NCBI RefSeq assembly: GCF_012349115.1
Contig: NZ_PQIG01000085.1
Location: forward strand, 18,074 to 82,073
Direction of reading: 5' to 3'
Length of the DNA: 64,000 nucleotides
DNA from: Rhizobium ruizarguesonis
GTDB lineage: Bacteria; Pseudomonadota; Alphaproteobacteria; Rhizobiales; Rhizobiaceae
Below the pieces are notes generated by a model. The model was not told the origin of the DNA. It saw only the letters and a program-made list of their open reading frames with translations, and made no database searches. Shown here piece after piece: positions 1-7,581 of the stretch (its first letter is position 1; every line of letters starts with the position of its first letter). The position numbers were made by a program, and so were the translations under genes.

Positions 1-1870
1 CGCCGTTCGGCGGCAGGGAGAGAAGATGGGGCACGTCACGCGCCGGTCGCGGCGGACTGATGTGATAGCCCTGGATTTCGTCGCATTCCTCGCATTCGAG
101 CAGCGCCAGTTGGGCGGCCGTCTCGACGCCCTCGACGGTGACGCGCATGCCGAGCGCATCGCCGAGCAGGATGATCGCGTGCATGATCGCATGCGCTTCC
201 TTGTTGTCGACGATGTCGTTGACGAAGGACTTATCGATCTTGATCTTGTCGAAGGGGAAGCTCGAGAGATAGCTCAGTGAGGAATAGCCGGTTCCGAAAT
301 CGTCCATCGAGATGCGGATGCCGCGCTCCTTCAGCGCATGCAGGATCGGCAGCACGTCGCTCAGATTTTCCATCAGCACGCTCTCGGTGATTTCGAGTTC
401 AAGCCGCGACGGCGACAGCGCCGCGGCGGCAAGCGCCTCGCTGACATCTTGCGTCAGGTCGCTGCTGCTGAATTGGATTGCCGAAACGTTGACGGCGATC
501 TTGATGCCCTCCGGCCATTGCGCTGCATCGTTGCAGGCCCGGTGCAAAACCCAACGGCCGATATCAACGACAAGGCCGACCTCTTCGGCAAGCGGAATGA
601 AATCCATCGGCGGAACGCGGCCTCGAGCTGGGTGGTTCCAACGGATCAACGCTTCGAAACCACAGATGCGCCGCTGCACGAGGTCATAAAGCGGCTGGTA
701 GTGCAGCTCGAATTCTTCATTCTCAACGGCTGCTCTGAGGTCCGCCTCCAGCGCGTGGCGCAACTGGATCTGCGCTTCCATCTCGCTGGCGAAGAAACGT
801 TCGCGTTTGCGCCCGTCCGCCTTGGCATGTGACAGCGCCACGCCGGCATTTTTCAACAGGATATCGGTTTCCTCGCCATCCTCAGGGGCGATTGCGATGC
901 CCATGGAGACGCTGAGTTCCACCTGTTTTTCGCCGTGGAGGAATGGTTTGGAAAGCTCCCGGCGGATCCGCTCGGCAAGCGCCGTCACGTTCCGGGGCTG
1001 CTGCTTGCCCGTCTGCAGGATGGCGAATTCGTCCGAGCCGAGGCGCGCCAGGGTGTTTTCCGAACCGGCCGAGGCTCGGATGCGCTCGGCGACCTGCAGC
1101 AGGATCTTGTCGCCGGCCGAAACGCCCATCGTGTTGTTGATCGATTTGAACCGGTCGAGATTGAGGTGAACGAGGGCAATCTGCTGATCTGGCCTGCGCT
1201 CTGTGAGCGTCGCATCCACCTGCTCGCGGAAATGAATGCGATTCGGAAGGCCGGTGAGCGGGTCGTGGTGGGCGAGATAGGTGATGCGCTCGGCCGCCCT
1301 TCGATCCTCGGTAATATCGGCATGAATGGAAATGTTGCTGCCGTCGGAAAGGATAGTCACCATGCTCTGGATGATGCGGCCATCGTCCATCAACCATTCG
1401 CGCCGACGGAGACTACTGCTCCTTACGGTTGCGGAAGAATGTCGCCCGGCCCGCCGGCCGGGCTTGGTGCTGGCGCTCTCCGTGCCGCGCATTTTGGCCG
1501 TGAGATCGGCGATTGTCGCGCCGGCAATGACATCTTCGTCCGTCAGGTCGAAGAGCTGGCGGAAGCGGGTGTTGGAAAGCGTCAGCCGCTGGTCGGAGTC
1601 GAAGACGCTGAGACCGAGCGGCAGGTTGTTGAGGATGATTTCGAAGAGTTTTTTCTGTCCGTCGAACGCTTGGCTGAGGGCGGAAATATTGCCTGTCAGC
1701 GCATGGTTTTCCCTTAGCAGCGTTTCCGCGCTTCTCTCGATTTCGTCATAGTCGCTTTCATGGACGCGATAGGTCGCGATCACAAGATCCATCAGGCGCT
1801 GCGCATCGATCGATCCGTCGGCGGTGACGGCCTCGGTGCATTGCCGCCAGAAAAGCGCTTCAGCTTTCAT
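1..1870 (-). CDS. PAS-GGDEF-EAL cyclic-di-GMP protein, 3' end cut by window edge
   Basis: Cytosolic cyclic-di-GMP turnover protein; 623 codons are visible and only the last residues are missing. Reading from the ATG at 1870: an N-terminal helical stretch, a PAS-like segment (about 70-130), a GGDEF domain and an EAL domain. The GGDEF signature reads GSDEF (residues 278-282), so the first-but-one glycine is replaced. The EAL side is intact: FEALIRW (EAL at 406-408), then ELEITES, DDFGTG and DKIKIDKSFV, the metal and substrate motifs of active phosphodiesterases. From family knowledge I infer phosphodiesterase activity with a weakened or regulatory cyclase domain. It is transcribed away from the EF-hand gene across a 439-base gap. 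No membrane segment is evident. Confidence 0.93.
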   Translation of the reverse strand, partial: MKAEALFWRQCTEAVTADGSIDAQRLMDLVIATYRVHESDYDEIERSAETLLRENHALTGNISALSQAFDGQKKLFEIILNNLPLGLSVFDSDQRLTLSNTRFRQLFDLTDEDVIAGATIADLTAKMRGTESASTKPGRRAGRHSSATVRSSSLRRREWLMDDGRIIQSMVTILSDGSNISIHADITEDRRAAERITYLAHHDPLTGLPNRIHFREQVDATLTERRPDQQIALVHLNLDRFKSINNTMGVSAGDKILLQVAERIRASAGSENTLARLGSDEFAILQTGKQQPRNVTALAERIRRELSKPFLHGEKQVELSVSMGIAIAPEDGEETDILLKNAGVALSHAKADGRKRERFFASEMEAQIQLRHALEADLRAAVENEEFELHYQPLYDLVQRRICGFEALIRWNHPARGRVPPMDFIPLAEEVGLVVDIGRWVLHRACNDAAQWPEGIKIAVNVSAIQFSSSDLTQDVSEALAAAALSPSRLELEITESVLMENLSDVLPILHALKERGIRISMDDFGTGYSSLSYLSSFPFDKIKIDKSFVNDIVDNKEAHAIMHAIILLGDALGMRVTVEGVETAAQLALLECEECDEIQGYHISPPRPARDVPHLLSLPPNG

Positions 1871-2004
1871 GTGAATGCGTCTCGCGGGACGATAGCGGAG
1901 GGAAGCGTCCTCGTTTGATGAACGTGCCTCATTTCGCCGGACATAGAAGACCTTTCTAAAATGAATACAGAGATTGATATTGATGAGCTGGACGCCTGCT
2001 GGTG

Positions 2005-2187
2005 ATGCGTGAATGCCCATTTTGTATGGGCCGGATTAATATTCGGTTGCAGTGCAGCAGAGACCTCGCTGCGTTAGGCGTCTGTTTTATATGTGAAAAA
2101 TACCTGAAATACGGAGAAAAGCGGCCCCCTGATGCTGGCAGAGGCCTGCGCTCGAGCATTCCGTTAACTTTTGTCAATCATCGTTAA
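2005..2187 (+). CDS. possible 60-residue cysteine-rich (zinc-ribbon-like) small protein
   Basis: A short frame beginning ATG at 2005 (GTG at 2002 also possible) encodes about 60 residues with CPFC near the start and CFIC about 20 residues later, the paired C-x2-C spacing of small zinc ribbons. A 14-codon frame starting at 1961 ends in TGA at 2003-2005, overlapping this ATG as TGATG, which could couple translation. Against it: no convincing Shine-Dalgarno sequence, and the C-terminal third looks like random translation of intergenic DNA. The paired cysteine motifs are the only positive evidence. Confidence 0.22.
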   Translation: MRECPFCMGRINIRLQCSRDLAALGVCFICEKYLKYGEKRPPDAGRGLRSSIPLTFVNHR

Positions 2188-2199
2188 TGAGAAGTTAAC
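2184..2199. promoter_or_regulatory. candidate CtrA-binding site (TTAA-N7-TTAAC)
   Basis: TTAA at 2184-2187, seven bases, then TTAAC at 2195-2199, exactly the full CtrA box known from Caulobacter and other alphaproteobacteria. It lies about 110 bases before the EF-hand start and about 315 bases before the divergent EAL gene. Another TTAAC at 2164-2168 is nearby. Binding is inferred from the motif only. Confidence 0.5.
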
Positions 2200-2309
2200 A
2201 ACTTATTGACGCACTGCGCAAATCAGTTTAACCACCGAGTCAACAGTGATTTTCCAAGTTCGTATTGCGTACAAACACCACCGGCAAAATGCGGTGAATG
2301 GAGGTTTGT

Positions 2310-2651
2310 ATGACCAGCACCACATCCGTTTCAGACACGTCATATGCATATCTGGCGACTCTTTCGCGTCTCGATGCTAATGGCGATGGCGTCCTCAGCC
2401 GCGGCGAACGTGCCGCCGATGAGAAGCCCGGCATCATCAAAGAGCTCCTCGACGAGGACAAGAACAGCGACACGCAGCCGAAATTTTCCGGCAGCCTGAT
2501 CGCGCTGATGATGGACACGCGTGACAGTGCCACGGCAATCAGCATCGCCGTTTCCTATCCATTACAGCAGACCGCGCCGGCGACAGGCGATCAGCCCGAG
2601 GATCTCTACCGCAAGACCTACGGCCAGTTCGATTTCGACGCGGTCGCCTGA
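2310..2651 (+). CDS. small EF-hand calcium-binding-type protein
   Basis: 113-residue protein. Residues 22-33 (DANGDGVLSRGE) are a canonical 12-residue EF-hand loop: Asp at 1, Asn at 3, Asp at 5, Gly at 6, hydrophobic at 8 and Glu at 12. The flanking sequence fits helices on both sides. A second acidic stretch (DEDKNSD, about residue 50) is not a proper loop. The ATG at 2310 is preferred over the one at 2298 because GGAGG (2300-2304) sits five bases before it. No clear signal peptide is seen. A CtrA box lies upstream and a good terminator follows. Rhizobia have other EF-hand proteins such as calsymin, but this one is much shorter; its role is unknown. Confidence 0.8.
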   Translation: MTSTTSVSDTSYAYLATLSRLDANGDGVLSRGERAADEKPGIIKELLDEDKNSDTQPKFSGSLIALMMDTRDSATAISIAVSYPLQQTAPATGDQPEDLYRKTYGQFDFDAVA

Positions 2652-2674
2652 ACGGCGTCCCGATTCGGATGATC

Positions 2675-2699
2675 AAGCCGGCCGTTGGCCGGCTTTTCT
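2675..2699 (+). terminator. rho-independent terminator after the EF-hand gene
   Basis: A perfect 9-bp GC-rich stem (2675-2683 with 2687-2695), three-base loop, then TTCTC. It lies 24 bases after the stop codon. Confidence 0.75.
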
Positions 2700-2789
2700 C
2701 GTTACGTCTTCTTCGTTCGATCTTCCTCGGTCAGGAACACCTTCCGGTTTGACACGTTCAGAAGGACAACCGGACGGAAGGAGATCTCC

Positions 2790-3305
2790 ATGAAAGCCAT
2801 GCGCATTATCGCCGCCCTGAGCCTGCTTGCGGTTGCATTGCCGGCGGGCGCTCAGGACAAGCAGACGGCGGTCGCCAATTTCGTCGGCAAGGACGGCAAG
2901 GAGGACGGCCGCGCGCAACTGACGGCTGCCGCCACTGGCGGCGTCCTGATCGAAGTCGAGATATCGGGACTGCCGGCGAATAAATGGGTGGCCTTCCATG
3001 TTCATGAGACCGGCCGCTGCGACGCCGCGACCCATCACGAATCGGCGGGCGGCCACTTCAATCCTGAGAAGGCAGAGCACGGCATTCTTGCAGCCAAGGG
3101 TCCGCACGCCGGCGATATGCCCAATCAATATGTCGGGCAGGACGGCGTGCTGCGGGCGCAGGTCTTCGACAGCATGGTCACGCTCGACGGCAAGACCGAC
3201 GGCATTCGCGGCCGTGCATTGATGGTGCACGCCAATTCGGATGATTATCGCAGCCAGCCTTCGGGTGATGCCGGGGAAAGACTTTCTTGCGGCGTCATTC
3301 AATAG
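2790..3305 (+). CDS. sodC: periplasmic Cu/Zn superoxide dismutase
   Basis: Converts superoxide to hydrogen peroxide and oxygen in the periplasm. 171 residues, with a signal peptide of about 21 residues ending AGA|Q. The metal sphere is complete: FHVHE gives copper ligands H70 and H72, H89 (GGHFNP) is the bridging histidine, H97/H106/D109 are the zinc ligands (HAGD), and H147 (VHANSDD) is the last copper ligand. C77 and C167 would form the conserved disulfide, and the C-terminal GERLSCGVI carries the active-site arginine. The start at 2790 is chosen for AAGGAG seven bases upstream and because it begins the signal peptide. It is convergent with the MscS gene. Confidence 0.95.
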   Translation: MKAMRIIAALSLLAVALPAGAQDKQTAVANFVGKDGKEDGRAQLTAAATGGVLIEVEISGLPANKWVAFHVHETGRCDAATHHESAGGHFNPEKAEHGILAAKGPHAGDMPNQYVGQDGVLRAQVFDSMVTLDGKTDGIRGRALMVHANSDDYRSQPSGDAGERLSCGVIQ

Positions 3306-3365
3306 CCTACGGCGCAATTCTCAGATCGGCATCGATTAAGAACAAAATTAGGAATTCGAAGTGCA

Positions 3366-3400
3366 CAGCGCCGCGGGTCTTAAAAAGGCCCGCGGCGCTG
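3366..3400. terminator. bidirectional terminator hairpin between sodC and the MscS gene
   Basis: A perfect 12-bp inverted repeat (3366-3377 with 3389-3400) with an 11-base A/T-containing loop, placed between two convergent stop codons (3305 and 3408). Confidence 0.7.
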
Positions 3401-3407
3401 CAATGTC

Positions 3408-4292
3408 TTACTGCCGCGTCGGCGTCGGTTTTTCGGCCGTCGCCTTGCCGTTGGACGTTTTTGCCGGCGCGGCATCTGAATCATCCGGCGCAGCGTCAGG
3501 ATTGTCGTCGAAGGCGAGTTTCACGCGCTTCACCATGTCACGGCTGATTTGCCACCAGTCACCGGTCTTTGCCCAGTAGCGCAGCGCTACGGAGATCGTG
3601 CCGTCACCAAGGCTGTCGATGAAGACGCTGGGGGCCGGTGACGTCAGCACCCTGGAATCGACTTTGGCAAGGTTCATCAGCGTCTCCATCGCCAGATCGA
3701 TGTCATCCGCATAGGCGACGCTGATTTTCAGCTCGTTCCGCCGGGTAGGCTCGCGGGTGAAATTGGTAATGGGCGTATTCCAGAGCGTCGAATTCGGCGC
3801 CAAACGGTAGAGCCCGTCGCCGGTTTTGAGCTCGGTTGCAAACAATCCGATTTCGCGCACCGTGCCGGCCACGCTGCTGGTCTCGATATATTCGCCGACG
3901 CGGAAAGGCCTGAGGATCAGCAGCATAATGCCGGCGGCGATATTCTGCAGCGTCCCTTGCAGCGCCAGTCCGATCGCCAGGCCTGCTGCGCCGAGGGTTG
4001 CGATGATCGAAGCGGTCTGGACGCCGAATTGACCGAGGACGGTGATGAACACCAGGATGAGCAGCGCATAGCGCAGCACATTGGTGAAGAATCGCGCCAG
4101 CGTCTCGTCGATGCCATGAACGCGCGACAGGCCTTCATAGGCCCAGCGGCTGGTAAAACCGGCCAGCGCCCAGCCAAGAACGAGCAGGATCACCGCCCCG
4201 AGGACGGAGAAGGAATATTGCACCGCAAGCGCGCTTGCCTGGCTGAGTGCCGTTTGCGTGGCGAGGAGGACATCGGCTGCCTGTTGTTCCAT
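3408..4292 (-). CDS. small-conductance mechanosensitive channel, MscS family
   Basis: Inner-membrane channel that opens under membrane tension during hypo-osmotic shock. At 294 residues it matches the short MscS type. Three transmembrane segments lie in the first 130 residues; the third is the pore helix, rich in Gly and Ala (TLGAAGLAIGLALQGTLQN). The MscS beta domain follows with the family-typical PFRVGEYIE and the NSTLWNTPITNF segment. The C-terminal roughly 30 residues are a Pro/Ala/Asp/Lys-rich tail, not part of the fold. Convergent with sodC; a divergent start toward the next gene is absent, since its neighbour at 4350 runs the same way. Confidence 0.93.
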   Translation of the reverse strand: MEQQAADVLLATQTALSQASALAVQYSFSVLGAVILLVLGWALAGFTSRWAYEGLSRVHGIDETLARFFTNVLRYALLILVFITVLGQFGVQTASIIATLGAAGLAIGLALQGTLQNIAAGIMLLILRPFRVGEYIETSSVAGTVREIGLFATELKTGDGLYRLAPNSTLWNTPITNFTREPTRRNELKISVAYADDIDLAMETLMNLAKVDSRVLTSPAPSVFIDSLGDGTISVALRYWAKTGDWWQISRDMVKRVKLAFDDNPDAAPDDSDAAPAKTSNGKATAEKPTPTRQ

Positions 4293-4349
4293 GATCTGGC
4301 CCTGTCGATTGTAGTGGTCGGGGGCTAGATGGAGCGGCTGGCGGCAGCG

Positions 4350-4880
4350 TCAACCACCAACGGCGTCCCGGATCGCAAGCACGAAGGGCGCATTGCCGTC
4401 GGCATCCGCACCGCGTCCGATTGCCCGCACCGCCGCGACCAGCCGGCCGCCGCGGCCGAGCAGCGCGTCACCGATCTCGATCAGCCGGGCATTCGGCGTC
4501 GCGAAAGGTGAGGCGGCCCGCAGCCGGTGGGCAAGCGTTTCCTCGCTTTGATCGGGTGCGAGCGACAGCGCGGCGATGAGGGCTGCCGCCGGCGATCGCG
4601 ACACGCCCATCCAGCAATGGATGAGCAGCGGCGTCTCCTGTCGCCACGAGGCGGCAAAGTCGATAATTGCTCGCACATGCGTCTCGTCAGGCGCCACGAG
4701 GTCGCCGGTGCCTTTGAAGACGATGTCGTTCATGCCAAGTGTCAGATGACGTTCGGCCGCGATCACGCCCGGTCGGTGAAAGGCCTGCTCCTTGGCGATC
4801 AGGCTGATCATATCGCGCGCCTTGTGGCGCACTGCCATTTCGGCAATGCGCGACAGCGGCGAGACGACGATAAAGGTCAC
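4350..4880 (-). CDS. dual-specificity / tyrosine phosphatase-like protein
   Basis: 176-residue cytosolic protein with the cysteine-phosphatase signature HCWMGVSRS: H88, nucleophile C89 and R95 match HC-x5-R. A likely general acid lies in the loop around residues 50-66. The substrate cannot be told from sequence; in bacteria this fold dephosphorylates phosphoproteins, nucleotides or inositol-type compounds. It is the last gene of a coupled trio: its ATG (4880) overlaps the stop of the HD-domain gene as ATGA. That coupling to an HD-type nucleotidase suggests, as inference, a shared small-molecule phosphate substrate or housecleaning role. Confidence 0.85.
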   Translation of the reverse strand: MTFIVVSPLSRIAEMAVRHKARDMISLIAKEQAFHRPGVIAAERHLTLGMNDIVFKGTGDLVAPDETHVRAIIDFAASWRQETPLLIHCWMGVSRSPAAALIAALSLAPDQSEETLAHRLRAASPFATPNARLIEIGDALLGRGGRLVAAVRAIGRGADADGNAPFVLAIRDAVGG

Positions 4881-5485
4881 GACACCATCTCCCGCTCGGC
4901 CTCGATCGCCGCGAAGCGCTCGCAGAACAACCGCTGCGCCTCGATCGCCGGCAGGGGCTCGATCATCAGCATGTCCTTGCTGATGCCGCGCGGCTGGCCG
5001 AAGAATTTCTGCGCCTCGGCGGGGGTGAAGCCGGCGAGCACGGTCGCCTCGAAATAGGCAGCGATCGTGTCAGCCTTCTTGATCCGGTCCTTGAGATCGC
5101 GCGAGGGATGCGGCGGCAGGCCGAAGCGCAGATGCACGGCGGCTTCGAGCCGCTTTTCCACCGTCTTGTAGCCGCCGCCGACCACCGATTTGAACGGCGA
5201 GATCATGTCCCCGATCACATATTCGGGTGCATCGTGCAGCAGCGCCATCAGGCATTCCTGTGGCCGCGCATCGTTGAAGCGGCGGAAGATATCCTCGACG
5301 ACGAGACTGTGCTGGGCCACCGAAAAAGCATGATCGCCTGAGGTCTGGCCGTTCCAGCGGGCAACGCGCGCAAGCCCATGAGCGATGTCGGCGAGTTCGA
5401 CGTCGAGCGGCGAGGGGTCGAGCAGGTCGAGCCTGCGCCCGGACAGCATGCGTTGCCAGGCACGCGGCGCTTTCGTCGTTGTCAC
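4877..5485 (-). CDS. HD-domain metal-dependent phosphohydrolase (YfbR-like)
   Basis: 202 residues from a GTG at 5485. The HD signature is present: H59 (VAQHS), then H84-D85 (LLHDAPEY), and a later Asp near residue 150 (KKADTIAAY), matching the H...HD...D metal set of HD phosphohydrolases. It most resembles the 5'-deoxynucleotidase (YfbR) branch. The GTG start is chosen because GTGA overlaps the ygfZ stop exactly; starting at 5530 would give an unlikely 49-base overlap and an arginine-rich leader. Its own end overlaps the phosphatase start by four bases, so all three genes are coupled. Confidence 0.85.
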   Translation of the reverse strand: MTTTKAPRAWQRMLSGRRLDLLDPSPLDVELADIAHGLARVARWNGQTSGDHAFSVAQHSLVVEDIFRRFNDARPQECLMALLHDAPEYVIGDMISPFKSVVGGGYKTVEKRLEAAVHLRFGLPPHPSRDLKDRIKKADTIAAYFEATVLAGFTPAEAQKFFGQPRGISKDMLMIEPLPAIEAQRLFCERFAAIEAEREMVS

Positions 5486-6369
5486 GCGTTGGCCTCGTCG
5501 GCGCTGGCGGGAAAGACAAGGCCGGACCATGCCGGCAGGACGAGGGAAACGGGCGTTTCTCCGGCCAGCAGAGGCGTGCCTACGGCCATCGCCGCGCCGG
5601 CGCGGTCGATGCGCACGATCGCAAGTCCACTGCCGCCTTCGACCGAACCGAGTGTTCCCACAGGCTTGCCGCCAGCGGTGATCTCGGTCCCGGTCTCCGG
5701 CAAGGCTGTTGCCGCGGACACCGTGACGACGCGCCGGCGCGCGGTGCCGCGGTGCTGCATGCGCGAGACGACCTCCTGGCCGACATAGCAGCCTTTCCGG
5801 AAGGAGAGCCCACCGTTGAAATCCATCAGCACGTCATGCGGGAAGGCGTCCTGCAGGGCGAAGTCCGATCCTGATGTGACGATGCCGTGGCTGATTCGCA
5901 GCGCGTCGTAGAGCGCTTCTTTGCCATCACCATGTTTGCCGGGCCGGCGGATCAGCGTGATGCCCGCCTTGGCGAAGCGGCTGTCCCGGACGCCCTGGCT
6001 GCCCCGGACGCCTTGGCTGCCCTCGGCATCCTCGCCCCAGCAAACAGTGACGCCCTCTTCGGTGCTTGGCGCAAGTGTGACTGCGGCGCGCAGCTTGTAC
6101 ATCGTCAACCGCTTCAGCAGGCTGTCGCGCTGGCCGGCATCGGTTTCGATCATGTAACCGTCGCCGTCCTGCCAGATCATGAAATCGAACAGGATCTTGC
6201 CCTGCGGCGTCAAGAGTGCCCCGGGCCGCGCCTCGTCGGCGCCGAGCGCGGTGATATCGGTGGTGATCAGGTTTTGCAGGAAGGATTGGGCTTCCGCGCC
6301 GCTGACGAAGAGCAATGAGCGGTCTTTCAGGAATACGGCTGGCATGGCGGAACCTGTCGCGTTGGTCAT
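5482..6369 (-). CDS. ygfZ: YgfZ/GcvT-like folate-binding protein
   Basis: 295 residues of the YgfZ (IBA57) family, which uses tetrahydrofolate to support iron-sulfur cluster assembly or repair of selected enzymes. The diagnostic KGCYVGQE motif is intact near residue 190, with the GcvT-like fold on either side. It heads a coupled trio with an HD hydrolase and a phosphatase. An oddity is a tandem 18-bp duplication (5981-6016) giving SQGVRG-SQGVRD in a surface-loop region. Residues just before it (CWGEDAEG) suggest a variable loop that tolerates insertions. Confidence 0.92.
   Translation of the reverse strand: MTNATGSAMPAVFLKDRSLLFVSGAEAQSFLQNLITTDITALGADEARPGALLTPQGKILFDFMIWQDGDGYMIETDAGQRDSLLKRLTMYKLRAAVTLAPSTEEGVTVCWGEDAEGSQGVRGSQGVRDSRFAKAGITLIRRPGKHGDGKEALYDALRISHGIVTSGSDFALQDAFPHDVLMDFNGGLSFRKGCYVGQEVVSRMQHRGTARRRVVTVSAATALPETGTEITAGGKPVGTLGSVEGGSGLAIVRIDRAGAAMAVGTPLLAGETPVSLVLPAWSGLVFPASADEANA
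5981..6016. repeat. 18-bp tandem duplication inside ygfZ
   Basis: Two adjacent 18-bp units (5981-5998 and 5999-6016) differ at two positions. The length keeps frame and adds six residues to the protein. Confidence 0.8.
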
Positions 6370-6443
6370 CGCTCAGAGGTATGTCTTCATGAGCTGGATC
6401 GCAAGCGCCATGCGAGACGTGAAAGGCGCAGCCAAGACGGGTG

Positions 6444-7202
6444 TCAGTCGCCCGCCGTGAAGAATTTCCATTTGCCCTCAGGCGTGATGCCGAGGCGATA
6501 GAAATTATATCCGCCGAATTCCTGCATGTCGGAGAGATCGCCGGCCGTGACGATGCGCAGCAACTCGACGCGCTCCGGCGGGGTCAGCGACTTCAGGTCC
6601 TTTTCGGCAAAATAGGGCCAGACATACATGTCGTCTGCTGTGCCCTGGCCGACATGCACGAAGCCGGTCGAGATGATGTCGAGCATGATGGCAAGGATCT
6701 CGTCGCCGTCGGGATCGCCCGAAAGATCCTTCAGCGTGCCGATAGGATCGTCGGTCGGCTCGCCCACAGTCACCTGCGTCTGGTCGGCGCCGGTGCCCAT
6801 CAGCGGCCGCAGCCGCTCGAGATCGCCGGAGGCGGCCGCTTCGACAATCTGCTCGCGCATTTTTCGAACTGGCTCTGGCACCTTACTGATGTCGTAGATC
6901 ACCTCGACGGGCTTGGAACTGTCCTGAGCGCCCGGCGTCTTGTCGGCACCCTGATTGTTCTGGCTGTTGACCAGCGGATCAGCCATGGGAACGCCGGGAG
7001 TGGTCCCGCCCTGCGGCTGGCTCTGTCCCTGAGCGCTTCCTTGCGCGGGCGGCGTGTCGTTGGCCGCCTGGCCGGGGATCTTGTGCAGTTCGGAAAGCGC
7101 GTAGGCTGCCGGCGCAAGGAAAACATTGCCGGCGGCGAGGCTAAACGCAAGCAGCACCGGCGCGAGCGGAATTCGCGAAACTTTCTCTTTACCGGTGTGC
7201 AT
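6444..7202 (-). CDS. conserved exported protein of unknown function
   Basis: 252 residues starting at the ATG at 7202; a TTG further out (7220) has no better ribosome site. A basic N-terminus is followed by a hydrophobic segment and an Ala-rich cleavage region (APAAYA), so export is likely. Residues about 35-85 are a low-complexity Gln/Gly/Pro/Asn linker. The folded part (about 90-250) contains VRKMREQIVEAAASGDLERLRPLM, ankyrin-like in flavour, then DDMYVWPYFAEKDL and EFGGYNFYRLGI. I do not recognise an enzyme family. It lies 18 bases downstream of a small hypothetical gene on the same strand, probably one operon. Confidence 0.75.
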   Translation of the reverse strand: MHTGKEKVSRIPLAPVLLAFSLAAGNVFLAPAAYALSELHKIPGQAANDTPPAQGSAQGQSQPQGGTTPGVPMADPLVNSQNNQGADKTPGAQDSSKPVEVIYDISKVPEPVRKMREQIVEAAASGDLERLRPLMGTGADQTQVTVGEPTDDPIGTLKDLSGDPDGDEILAIMLDIISTGFVHVGQGTADDMYVWPYFAEKDLKSLTPPERVELLRIVTAGDLSDMQEFGGYNFYRLGITPEGKWKFFTAGD

Positions 7203-7220
7203 CAAACTCTCTGATAACAA

Positions 7221-7478
7221 TTATTGCAGGGTGCGGTTCGCGGAAAATTCGCCGGCAAGCATGCGCTCACGCAGCGAATCCAGCAGGGCTTCGGCGCTCT
7301 TTTCACCATGCAATCTGATCGTCTCGCGCAGCGCATGTGCAATGGCGGCATCAGCGATGATTTCAGGCTCGATACCGTCGGCCATGCCATCGGCCCAAGC
7401 CTCGTTCTGGTACTCCAGAGCTGCCTGCATCTTTTCGTGGACGATCATGTCGTCGATGTCGTTGAGGCTTGCTTCCAT
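7221..7478 (-). CDS. small conserved hypothetical protein, 85 residues
   Basis: Starts at the ATG at 7478, where GAGG lies about nine bases upstream. The product is acidic and helical with no cysteines, no signal peptide and no motif that I recognise (MEASLNDIDDMIVHEKMQAA at the start). The 18-base gap to the exported protein downstream suggests co-transcription. Confidence 0.65.
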   Translation of the reverse strand: MEASLNDIDDMIVHEKMQAALEYQNEAWADGMADGIEPEIIADAAIAHALRETIRLHGEKSAEALLDSLRERMLAGEFSANRTLQ

Positions 7479-7581
7479 TGTCTTTTCCTCAGAACTTCTC
7501 ATGTCTTACTGCACCGTTAACAACACTAACAGCCTTTTCCCAAAACGACACGTCCGCATGCGAAAACAGGTTAATTAAACG

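Larger units (their letters stand above)
1871..2309. other. intergenic region, 439 bases, between divergent genes
   Basis: It separates the divergently transcribed EAL protein and EF-hand gene and is visibly richer in A+T than the flanks. It holds a CtrA-type box (2184-2199), several further TTAA motifs, and a short cysteine-rich reading frame listed separately. No tRNA or clear hairpin was seen. Confidence 0.6.
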
